Shown: in pieces, positions 1 to 6,221 of the stretch
How positions within the stretch are numbered: the first letter of the stretch is position 1
How the letters are laid out: each line of letters begins with the position of its first letter
Source of the DNA: Cocleimonas sp.
GTDB lineage: Bacteria > Pseudomonadota > Gammaproteobacteria > Thiotrichales > Thiotrichaceae
NCBI GenBank assembly: GCA_023145485.1
Contig: JAGLDT010000220.1
Span: 1-6,649, forward strand
DNA length: 6,649 bases
Reading direction: 5' to 3'
Notes under the pieces: model-generated
What the model was told of the DNA's origin: nothing
The model's database searches: none
Seen by the model: the letters and a program-made list of their open reading frames with translations, nothing else
Program-made: the position numbers and the translations under genes

Positions 1-1212
1 TGGCTATTACTGCACCCCTTAAAAGGCTGTGTCAGTCTAGATAAAATAACCGAACTACTGGCAGATGACGGTTTTGAACTGCAATTTTTAGCATCAAAAT
101 TACTTGAAGTCTCTGCTTATAGTTTTGCTGAAATAGAACCTAGCTATCAACTCATGTCCCAATCTGAGTATCCTGAAATTAAAGCAGGAGCGATTGCTTT
201 ATTAGCTAAGCTTTCACAACAACAGCAGATCGAATATAAACCATTGCTATTGTCCGCCTTACTGGATAAGCATGGCAGACTACGTGAGAAATCACGGAAA
301 ATTGTAATTGCCATTGATAATCAGAACTTTAGACAAACTGTTTTCAACCATGTGCTGCCCTCCTTTTTTAAGGCAGAACCTGTGGAAGGATTTGCCGATG
401 ATATGCTGGAATTAGTGGTTGGTTTATCCCCCCTCCATCCCGATATTGATTCAAATCTACTCTGGCGTTTACTCAACGCAAAAAGCAAATTAGCTGAATG
501 GGTGGGTGCTATTATTTTACCTGCTCGCCAAGCCAGTGAATTTTCAGTCAAACAACTCTCATTACTCACTAAAAACCCAACATTAAGCGTGCGTGATTGG
601 GCTTTGGATGCCTTTGACGCTGATTTACGTTTAACGACAGCACACTATTCACACGCTATTCGTATTTTAGATAATCGCTGGGATGATAGTCGCCAACGTG
701 CCATTAGCTTTTTTAAAGATAATTTTGAGCAAGATTTTTGGAATACCCAACGTACCATTGCAGTATGTGACAATGTATATCCTGACGTACAAAAATTTGG
801 ACGTGATCTAGTTACACGCTTTTTCAATCAAGATCAGGGCGAAGAGTACCTCATTAAACTAAGCCAACACCCTTCCGCCAATGTTCAACTTTTTGTTTCT
901 GGATTTTTAAAGGAATATGCGACTAATCAGCCTCGAATTATTCTCTCTTTAGCCCCCTATTTTAATACCGTACTCTCACAAATTAATCGCGGACGACTGG
1001 TTAAAGATCGCATTATTAACTTCCTATTTACTGAAGCCACTAAAGACCAGGAGGTTGCCAAAATGGTCGCCGAACTGTTTAGCGATCAATCCATTAGCAT
1101 GGTGATTGCGGATAAAATGCAATATATAAAAACACTCTTCAAGCTACAGACGCAGTTTCAACATATAAAAACACCTGTGCAGAGTATTGAACCAGAAGTG
1201 AGGGCTATCTAG
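1..1212 (+). CDS. HEAT/ARM-like helical repeat protein, 5'-partial
   Basis: The reading frame is open from base 1 to the TAG at 1210-1212, giving 403 visible residues. The first in-frame ATG (154) has no convincing Shine-Dalgarno site, and the 51 codons before it read as the same kind of protein, so the true start lies upstream of the window. The visible part is built from repeated amphipathic helix pairs with leucine-rich and acidic/basic alternation. It has no signal peptide or membrane segment, so it is probably cytoplasmic. This is typical of HEAT/ARM solenoids that act as protein-binding scaffolds; I see no catalytic motif. Its stop codon overlaps the start of the SWIM-protein gene (TAGTG), so the two are probably translated as a coupled pair and may act together. 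Known relatives of this arrangement also carry MoxR ATPase and vWA genes, which would lie upstream here. The HEAT assignment is by sequence character only; the CDS itself is very secure. Confidence 0.85.
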   Translation, partial: WLLLHPLKGCVSLDKITELLADDGFELQFLASKLLEVSAYSFAEIEPSYQLMSQSEYPEIKAGAIALLAKLSQQQQIEYKPLLLSALLDKHGRLREKSRKIVIAIDNQNFRQTVFNHVLPSFFKAEPVEGFADDMLELVVGLSPLHPDIDSNLLWRLLNAKSKLAEWVGAIILPARQASEFSVKQLSLLTKNPTLSVRDWALDAFDADLRLTTAHYSHAIRILDNRWDDSRQRAISFFKDNFEQDFWNTQRTIAVCDNVYPDVQKFGRDLVTRFFNQDQGEEYLIKLSQHPSANVQLFVSGFLKEYATNQPRIILSLAPYFNTVLSQINRGRLVKDRIINFLFTEATKDQEVAKMVAELFSDQSISMVIADKMQYIKTLFKLQTQFQHIKTPVQSIEPEVRAI

Positions 1213-2834
1213 TGGAATTTTCAAGAAAATATCAAGCAAAAACGAAAGTGAGTAATAGTAGCAAAAACACTAATATGAGCTTTGCTCCTGATACCTTACG
1301 TGATCCCACCTATTTTATTGCGGAGCTGTCAAAACATATTCCTTTTAGAGAAGCCATGTCGGCCCTGCATCAAGTCGTTGTCTCAGATATGCGCTTTCAA
1401 CCAAAAGATAAGGTCGATTATAAGGCATGGCTAAAAGAACAGGAGGACATTTTTTTAGCCGAGGCAATGAATCAACGAGCTGAAAAAGAAGAAAAATTAA
1501 ATGAGCTAAAAGACGAGTTACGTATAGTCAATCGTAAATCTCACTTAGCCTTAGCTCCCTACTATTTAGCTGAAGCCAAATATTTCCATTACTTATATAA
1601 AGGTGACTATGACGCATGGTTTGTTTTAGACCCTGTAATTACGGTACACCCTGATAGTGTTTTCTTTGAATGCTTCTCTCAAGACGAGTCCAGCTATGGC
1701 AAATTAAGCTGCGATTATGATGTCTTTCAAAATATTAGCGAACATGCTTATGGTACAACCAATATTGACTATTCCAATACGCTTTATCAAGAATTTCAAA
1801 AAATACGTGATTATAAAAATACCAAGTTCATGATTGACCCTTCAGGGTTTGAAGTGCAAACCGAACAGAGCGATGAGTATAAAGAAGAAAAAATAGATCT
1901 ACCTGATAGTTGGGTGCGCGGGTTTTTACAGGTCAGCTCCGCGATGAGCCTACCCTTTATCCAGTTTGATCTACACCCGATGGATATTTATAACCTGCTA
2001 CTCGTTCTCAAACGGCATAAAGAACGCGCGAGTCCACGCTCAATTCGCTTTATTCTAACCCCTGATCAACCTGTTAAAATGCTAGTGGAGCCGTGGGGAT
2101 TTGAGGTGGTTTGCCGTCGTAGTCTCTATAAAGGCAAAAAAGCAGAAGAAGTCCGTATCTGGGGACGACGACGTTTATTTATTTTAGAACGATTACTGCC
2201 AATTGTTAAACGCTTCAAAATCAGTTTGCTAGGAACAGGTATGCCAAGCTTTTGGGTAGCTGAAATGCAAGGAATGACCTTTACCTTAGGTCTATCTGGC
2301 TGGAGTGCCAATGACTTCTCTCGTATGGGTAATTTTGATTTAATGGCACCTCGCGGAGAGGTGGACAGCATCACCGCCAAAAAAGTATTTAATGCACTGC
2401 AACAAACATGGGTGGAATCTGCCAGCTCCCTATCCAAACGCCTCGGATTGGATGAATTAACCATTAAATCCGCATTAGGTATTTACTCACAATACGGTCG
2501 CGTACTTTACGATATGGATAAAGACTGCTACCGCATTCGAGAACTGAGCAAAGACCCTCTGCCAATGGATCAACTTCGTTTTAGCAATGAACGTGAAGAA
2601 AAAGCCAATCATTTTATAAAAGCCAACTTAGTCAATATTCTCTCAAAACAACACAATGGCGATAGGCTTACCATTAAAGGCATCGTCATGGATGCTGGTA
2701 GTGAATTTAAACCAGAAATCACCCTTGATGCCGATATGCGTTTAGTTGATGTTACCTGTAGTTGTCATTTTTATTATCAAAATAAAATGAACCAAGGCCC
2801 CTGTGAGCATATGTTAGCAATTAGGATTTTTTAA
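1212..2834 (+). CDS. SWIM zinc-finger family protein
   Basis: This 540-residue protein starts at GTG 1212. GAGG at 1200-1203 sits 8 bases upstream; the in-frame ATG at 1275 lacks an SD site. Layout: a basic N-terminus; a charged helix or short coiled coil at about residues 82-108; a large conserved central region rich in Trp, Tyr and Pro (about 110-380), with segments such as LDPVITVHPD, PDSWVRGFLQVSSA and LLGTGMPSFWVAE that I recognise from bacterial SWIM-family proteins; a winged-helix-like segment at about 385-445; and a C-terminal SWIM finger. The zinc ligands C516, C518, C531 and H533 fit CxCx(n)CxH with n=12. SWIM fingers bind DNA or proteins. Relatives often sit beside MoxR AAA+ and vWA genes in NTP-dependent cassettes described by Aravind and colleagues; the partner role here is inferred from the one-base overlap with the HEAT-like gene. 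Only seven residues follow the last ligand, so the C-terminus is short but not evidently broken. There is no signal peptide. Confidence 0.93.
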   Translation: MEFSRKYQAKTKVSNSSKNTNMSFAPDTLRDPTYFIAELSKHIPFREAMSALHQVVVSDMRFQPKDKVDYKAWLKEQEDIFLAEAMNQRAEKEEKLNELKDELRIVNRKSHLALAPYYLAEAKYFHYLYKGDYDAWFVLDPVITVHPDSVFFECFSQDESSYGKLSCDYDVFQNISEHAYGTTNIDYSNTLYQEFQKIRDYKNTKFMIDPSGFEVQTEQSDEYKEEKIDLPDSWVRGFLQVSSAMSLPFIQFDLHPMDIYNLLLVLKRHKERASPRSIRFILTPDQPVKMLVEPWGFEVVCRRSLYKGKKAEEVRIWGRRRLFILERLLPIVKRFKISLLGTGMPSFWVAEMQGMTFTLGLSGWSANDFSRMGNFDLMAPRGEVDSITAKKVFNALQQTWVESASSLSKRLGLDELTIKSALGIYSQYGRVLYDMDKDCYRIRELSKDPLPMDQLRFSNEREEKANHFIKANLVNILSKQHNGDRLTIKGIVMDAGSEFKPEITLDADMRLVDVTCSCHFYYQNKMNQGPCEHMLAIRIF

Positions 2835-2876
2835 TTCCCCTGAATTCTTCATAAAAAAATGGAACTTCTTCCTACT

Positions 2877-2890
2877 CCCCTATTTAGGGG
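2877..2890 (+). repeat. GC-rich inverted repeat after the SWIM gene
   Basis: CCCCTA at 2877-2882 and TAGGGG at 2885-2890 form a perfect palindrome; as RNA it would be a CCCC/GGGG stem with a 6-base loop. It lies 42 bases after the SWIM stop codon and could help end that transcript, but no U-run follows, so it is not a standard intrinsic terminator. A second short hairpin lies just downstream (TATCC, loop GAG, GGATA). No convincing -35/-10 pair for the next gene is visible in 2835-3006. Confidence 0.3.
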
Positions 2891-3006
2891 TATGCCTTAT
2901 TTCGGGGGTCACTTATCCGAGGGATAGGCGGATCCTAATAAATAATAGATTATGTCCCTACGTTAAACGAAAACATTCATTCAACAAAAACAAAGGACAT
3001 TCAACC

Positions 3007-3579
3007 ATGAAAACATTAAGCACCTTAATAGCGGGCACTCTTTTGGCTCTTTCTGTATCACAGTCAAGCGTTGCTGCTCCAAGTGATAACTCAGTTTATT
3101 TTAAAGCACCTGCTATCGCAGGGACTGGTTGTCCTGCAGGATCTAGCGATTTCGCAATCACCCCTGATGGAGCAACATTAAGTATTCTTTTTGATAGTTA
3201 TACAGCAGAGCCTGGGAATAAGTCTTGTAATATTGCCGTTCCTGTTCATGTCCCAAATGGCTTCCAAGTATCAACTATGACGGCTGATTTCCGTGGATTT
3301 GTTGAAGGACGTGCTGAATTACGTCGCTCTTACTTCTTCGCAGGTGACCGCACTCGCCCTAAAAAAACCAGACTATATTCTAGACATGGCGATGACTACA
3401 CTGTTCATGATGATCTATTAACAATGAGTGAAAGTTGGTCGAACTGTGGTCAAGACGTGAATATGCGTATTAACAGCCGCATTAGAACAAGAGGAAGAGG
3501 CAGTTCAATCAGTGTTGACTCCCTTGATTTAACAAACGGCGTAGTTTTCCATCTCCAATATCGTCATTGTCAGCCATAA
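3007..3579 (+). CDS. Secreted DUF4360 family protein
   Basis: A 190-residue exported protein. AAAGGA at 2992-2997 lies 9 bases before the ATG. The N-terminus is a classic Sec signal peptide: K2, then a hydrophobic core at residues 7-17, with likely cleavage after A23 (S-V-A, then A-P). The mature part matches the DUF4360 pattern I recognise: GTGCPAGS at 39-46, LFDSYTAE at 61-68, a mid-domain NKSCNIAVPVHVPNGFQ stretch at 71-87, SWSNCG at 143-148 and a closing FHLQYRHC at 181-188. Four cysteines (C42, C74, C147, C188) at the family positions suggest two disulfides, which fits a periplasmic or extracellular protein. The molecular function of DUF4360 is unknown. Most members I know of are from fungi, actinobacteria, myxobacteria and cyanobacteria, so a gammaproteobacterial copy could be a transfer. 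Base composition does not differ clearly from the neighbours. A terminator follows it, so it is probably monocistronic. Confidence 0.93.
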   Translation: MKTLSTLIAGTLLALSVSQSSVAAPSDNSVYFKAPAIAGTGCPAGSSDFAITPDGATLSILFDSYTAEPGNKSCNIAVPVHVPNGFQVSTMTADFRGFVEGRAELRRSYFFAGDRTRPKKTRLYSRHGDDYTVHDDLLTMSESWSNCGQDVNMRINSRIRTRGRGSSISVDSLDLTNGVVFHLQYRHCQP

Positions 3580-3659
3580 GTTAACAAGAACATTTGCCAG
3601 TAGGGCTTATTAAAAAAATCGAATACAAGAAACGCTAAACTAATAACAATAATAATAGA

Positions 3660-3689
3660 AGGGGGCTACAAATAGCCTCCTGTATTTTT
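3660..3689 (+). terminator. Intrinsic terminator after the DUF4360 gene
   Basis: The left arm AGGGGGCTA (3660-3668) pairs with TAGCCTCCT (3673-3681), giving 9 bp with a single G-U wobble around a CAAA loop. It is followed by GTATTTTT. Stem strength and U-tract are those of a standard rho-independent terminator. It lies 80 bases past the DUF4360 stop and 56 bases before the LysM start, which suggests the two exported-protein genes are transcribed separately, or with reduced read-through into the second. Confidence 0.85.
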
Positions 3690-3744
3690 GTATTAAGAAT
3701 ATCAGGGGAAACCTTTCAACCCAAACCTAGACGGGGAAAATATT

Positions 3745-4167
3745 ATGAACAAATCAATTTTCACAACAAGTTTTATCGTATTAGCAGTTTCTGCTTTTTC
3801 AGCTTATGCACAAGCCGAAGAGGTAAAAAGACCTAATTTATCCATCACGCCTATTTCTGAAGCACAAGCAGATTCAATGCACTCTCACCCTATTTCACAC
3901 GGCTCATCAATTTCTACTACGGTAACGATTGGTGGAAGAACAACTCAATCAGTACAACCCGTTACTCATTTAAAAGTAAACACTAAGAATCAACAGGGCA
4001 AAAAAGCTAACATTGTTATTCAACATATTATAGCTGAGCATCAAGTTAAAAATGGTGATACATTATCTAAAATTGCTGGAAAATATGGAACAACCATTGA
4101 ACACATTATGCAGATCAATAAACTTAAATCGACAAAAATTTTAGTTGGTCAAACACTTAAAGTATAA
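3745..4167 (+). CDS. Exported LysM-domain protein
   Basis: A 140-residue protein with GGGGA at 3733-3737 placed 7 bases before the ATG. Residues 1-22 form a Sec signal peptide (N2-K3, hydrophobic core about 8-19, A-Y-A before a likely cleavage at Q23; A-Q-A before E25 is an alternative). Residues about 25-95 are polar, rich in Ser, Thr, His and Gln, and probably form a flexible linker. Residues 99-140 are one complete LysM domain: HQVKNGDTLSKIAGKYGTT, then IMQINKL and a closing ILVGQTLKV. LysM binds GlcNAc-containing glycans, in bacteria usually peptidoglycan, so the protein is probably held on the cell wall in the periplasm. There is no catalytic domain: it could be a wall-binding adaptor or structural protein. 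The length is complete, with the domain ending at the stop codon. Only 55 bases separate it from the upstream terminator, so its promoter would have to overlap that region; none is obvious. Confidence 0.93.
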   Translation: MNKSIFTTSFIVLAVSAFSAYAQAEEVKRPNLSITPISEAQADSMHSHPISHGSSISTTVTIGGRTTQSVQPVTHLKVNTKNQQGKKANIVIQHIIAEHQVKNGDTLSKIAGKYGTTIEHIMQINKLKSTKILVGQTLKV

Positions 4168-4172
4168 AAAAT

Positions 4173-4212
4173 AGGAGTAAGATAACCAAGATAAAATGAA
4201 CATCTTACTCCT
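4173..4212. terminator. 11-bp inverted repeat after the LysM gene, terminator-like
   Basis: AGGAGTAAGAT (4173-4183) and ATCTTACTCCT (4202-4212) are perfectly complementary around an 18-base loop, starting 5 bases past the LysM stop codon. On the + strand the stem is strong but is followed by CCTCTC and not a U-run. On the - strand the same stem is followed by ATTTTTTATAC, a good U-run. It may stop + transcripts weakly and - transcripts well, or protect the 3' end of the LysM mRNA. The long loop lowers certainty. Confidence 0.6.
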
Positions 4213-4438
4213 CCTCTCAATTAAATTAGTTAATAAATCAACTATCCATTGATTTATGGCTATTTATCCTACAATAGCGAAAAAAAAGGGTTGCTGAAGA
4301 ATAACCAACTAAACATATCCACAATAAAATCATAGCATTATGATTGAAACAACATATTTATCCATTCGATACTTTAGATTTATTAACGGTATTTATTCTA
4401 GTGTCAGAATAAAATTCAACCACATATCTATGCTTAGC
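4213..4438. other. Non-coding stretch with three perfect AT-rich inverted repeats
   Basis: I see no gene here on either strand. It contains three perfect palindromes. ATAAATCAA (4233-4241) pairs with TTGATTTAT (4249-4257), 9 bp with a 7-base spacer. AATCATA (4328-4334) pairs with TATGATT (4339-4345), 7 bp with a 4-base spacer. TTTATTCT (4392-4399) pairs with AGAATAAA (4406-4413), 8 bp with a 6-base spacer. A run of eight A lies near 4280-4287. The arms are not copies of one another, so this is not one repeated operator. They could be regulator sites for the downstream promoter or chance in AT-rich DNA. Confidence 0.5.
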
Positions 4439-4467
4439 TTGACTCAACTAGCGTAATGCTATAAATT
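4439..4467 (+). promoter_or_regulatory. Putative sigma70 promoter for the structured leader
   Basis: TTGACT at 4439-4444 matches the -35 consensus in five of six bases. TATAAA at 4460-4465 is a good -10 but with a 15-base spacer; TAAATT at 4462-4467 gives 17 bases but is weaker. Transcription would start near 4471, just before the first stem-loop of the leader. It lies about 220 bases before the likely start of the DEAD-box-family gene. Confidence 0.45.
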
Positions 4468-4470
4468 TCC

Positions 4471-4688
4471 TCGCAGGCTAGCTGACTGTTAACGGTCGCT
4501 GAATTTAGCCCACATCTACTAGGATGTGAAGGTGTCAACAATAATATAACTTGGGGTTATCGGCATCTTGGATTATCTGTAAGCTTGGTTTGAAACCCTG
4601 AATATAACCAGAAAGCTTTTTCTTACGAACTATTTTCATAACCCATGACTCGGCATCATTATCAATGCGAGACCGGGGGAACCTATAC
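4471..4688 (+). promoter_or_regulatory. Structured 5' leader or small RNA upstream of the DEAD-box-like gene
   Basis: This non-coding stretch can form five stem-loops in order. (1) GGCTA 4476-4480 with TAGCC 4506-4510, enclosing GACTG 4484-4488 / CGGTC 4493-4497 with a TTAA loop and one wobble. (2) CACATC 4511-4516 / GATGTG 4523-4528, directly abutting the first. (3) ATAAC 4546-4550 / GTTAT 4556-4560. (4) A terminator-like stem at 4581-4618. (5) CTC+GCAT (4649-4651, 4653-4656) / ATGCGAG 4665-4671, ending 3 bases before the SD site. The promoter and the terminator-like stem frame about 150 bases that could be a free small RNA; read-through would make a long leader able to control helicase translation. 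It matches no RNA class I recognise. Long leaders are known for cold-responsive RNA-helicase genes, but the link here is inference. Confidence 0.45.
4581..4621 (+). terminator. Terminator-like stem inside the leader
   Basis: AAGCTT (4581-4586) pairs with AAGCTT (4613-4618) and GGTT (4587-4590) with AACC (4606-4609), leaving a 3-base bulge and a 15-base loop. TTTTT (4617-4621) overlaps the base of the stem. An alternative inner hairpin GGTTT/AAACC exists at 4587-4597, so two mutually exclusive folds are possible, as in attenuators. It lies 68 bases before the downstream start codon. It is weaker than the stem at 3660. Confidence 0.35.
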
Positions 4689-4691
4689 TTG
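4675..4691 (+). promoter_or_regulatory. SD site and TTG start that set the DEAD-box-like start
   Basis: GGGGGA at 4675-4680 is followed after 8 bases by TTG at 4689-4691. This start gives MSFLELNL, the standard beginning of RhlE-like DEAD-box proteins. The in-frame ATG at 4665 has no SD site, lies in the 3' arm of a hairpin, and would add eight residues (MRDRGNLY) unlike the family. Confidence 0.7.
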
Positions 4692-6179
4692 TCATTTTTA
4701 GAATTGAATCTACAGCAAGACTTTGTTGCATCTATTGCAGAAGCAGGCTACCAGTCTCCAACTGAGTTGCAGTCGCAACTTATTCCTTTAATTGCCAACA
4801 GAAAAGATGTACTTGTTTGGAGCCAAACGGCTGCTGGAAAAACAGGTGCGTTTTTGATCCCTGCGATCAACTATATTCTAGCGAATCCTGTTGAAGAAAA
4901 GCGGGGTGCACGTATTTTGATACTGACATCACGCCGTGATCGTGTCAGTCAAATTAATTACACCCTCAAGCGTCTCGCTAGTAATCATAATATGCGCTTT
5001 GGTTTTGTTGTCAGTGGTCGTCCCTATCAACCACAAATGCGCCTAATGCGTCGGCCACTTGATTTAATGATTGCAACACCTGGACGTTTAAATGATTTAA
5101 TTGACAATAATAAAGCTGATTTCTCTAAGCTAGAAATGCTGGTTGTTGATGATCTGACGACTATTTATCATAAAAATATGCAGGATTTATTAAATAAAAT
5201 ACTCTCACAGACAGGTGATGATTGCCCAACGGTTGCTTTTATTCGTGATGATAAAGAAGTAACACCTTATGTGCGTGGTTTATTTCCTAATGCAAAAGAA
5301 ATTAAGATTGCGGAAGAAGAAAAAACGAATAATGTAGAAAAAAAGAAAAAAATACCGAATAAAAAAGTGGTAGCTAAGCCTCAAAGTAAAATTGAATTAC
5401 CTAAGATGCCACATATTGTCCATGTGGCGGATGACTATACGCATAAAATTGCATTGATGGATCATTTCCTGGATGAGTTTGCTGGCGAAGCTACCATTAT
5501 TCATACATCGACACTTAAATCTGCAGAAAAACTATTAGATAATTTGGAAAATCATGGGCATACAGCAAAATTAGCAAGAGGCTTATCGGCCAATGAAATG
5601 CAATCCCCTGATAATGCGACACTACTCATTAGCGATCAATGCAAAGTAACTATTCCTAATAATCAAGCACAGCATTTATTACACTTTGAACTACCTTATA
5701 AGGTTAACAAATATCAAGATAGATTAAAAAGACATCAAATAAAACGTGAAGAACCCGCCATTATTTTAGCGGATGGGCGAGATTACAATATCCTCAAAAC
5801 AATTGAAAAAATTATTGGTAATCCATTAGAACAACAGGTAGTTCCTGGACTAGAAGCATTAAAACCCTTCGTCTCACAAAAACCCTTAGGGCAAAAAACA
5901 AATACTAACAATAAAAAACCAATAACCAATAACAATCAAAATAACCGTAGAAAGCCACAAGATAATAAAGCTAATAATAAAAAACGTATTCGCAAAGGAC
6001 CACATAGTCGTTTAGAAGGAGGAATGGGACTGCGTAAAAAGCGTAATCCTTTACGACGCTCGACACAAAGCAATGATAATAGTTGGCAATCCGATTTTGC
6101 AGAACCTAAAGAAAGAACCGTTAAAACGAAACGAGTTATTATACGTTATAAAGATAGCAAAAAAAGTTTGCTAAAATAA
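4689..6179 (+). CDS. DEAD-box helicase-family protein with degenerate catalytic motifs
   Basis: Started at TTG 4689, the product has 496 residues. RecA domain 1 (about 1-205) keeps the Q motif (F3, GYQSPTELQ at 20-28), a P-loop SQTAAGKT (45-52, with the usual TGxGKT glycine replaced by A48) and motif Ib TPGR (130-133). Motif Ia (normally PTRELA) is SRRDRV; motif II is DDLT (154-157) where DEAD is expected; SAT of motif III is IRD. A lysine-rich linker (about 210-240) leads to RecA domain 2 (about 242-382), where motif V (TDxxxRGxD) has become SDQCKVTIP and motif VI (HRxGRxxR) is DRLKRHQI. The tail (about 400-496) is basic and Asn/Lys/Arg-rich, as in RNA-binding RhlE-type extensions. The fold is clearly DEAD-box, but ATP hydrolysis and unwinding look impaired or lost, so it may be an RNA-binding or ribosome-associated pseudoenzyme. 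The frame is long and uninterrupted, which argues against a decaying pseudogene. The long leader suggests post-transcriptional control. Confidence 0.9.
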   Translation: MSFLELNLQQDFVASIAEAGYQSPTELQSQLIPLIANRKDVLVWSQTAAGKTGAFLIPAINYILANPVEEKRGARILILTSRRDRVSQINYTLKRLASNHNMRFGFVVSGRPYQPQMRLMRRPLDLMIATPGRLNDLIDNNKADFSKLEMLVVDDLTTIYHKNMQDLLNKILSQTGDDCPTVAFIRDDKEVTPYVRGLFPNAKEIKIAEEEKTNNVEKKKKIPNKKVVAKPQSKIELPKMPHIVHVADDYTHKIALMDHFLDEFAGEATIIHTSTLKSAEKLLDNLENHGHTAKLARGLSANEMQSPDNATLLISDQCKVTIPNNQAQHLLHFELPYKVNKYQDRLKRHQIKREEPAIILADGRDYNILKTIEKIIGNPLEQQVVPGLEALKPFVSQKPLGQKTNTNNKKPITNNNQNNRRKPQDNKANNKKRIRKGPHSRLEGGMGLRKKRNPLRRSTQSNDNSWQSDFAEPKERTVKTKRVIIRYKDSKKSLLK

Positions 6180-6221
6180 ATTGATAACCAGAAAAGCCAA
6201 TCATTATTGATAACTGTTTAG

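Noticed and set aside
154..156. ATG as the true start of the HEAT-like gene
   Set aside because: The frame is open back to base 1 with coherent helical protein sequence, and there is no SD before this ATG.
321..569. 82-codon frame on the - strand
   Set aside because: Lies wholly inside the HEAT-like gene, has no family-like sequence and no separate promoter or SD; a shadow frame.
645..827. 60-codon frame on the - strand
   Set aside because: Inside the HEAT-like gene, low-quality composition; a shadow frame.
2126..2464. 112-codon frame on the - strand
   Set aside because: Opposite the best conserved part of the SWIM protein; it is explained by the codon constraints of that gene.
2827..3006. 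Frameshift extension of the SWIM protein through the T6 run
   Set aside because: The shifted frame is open to the next gene, but its residues do not resemble a SWIM helix or any domain, and open AT-rich intergenic frames of about 58 codons occur by chance.
4535..4747. 71-codon open stretch on the - strand with protein-like wording (it includes MKIVRKKKLSGYIQGF)
   Set aside because: No SD before its only useful ATG, which gives just 34 residues. It overlaps the leader and helicase start, and its length is not surprising by chance.
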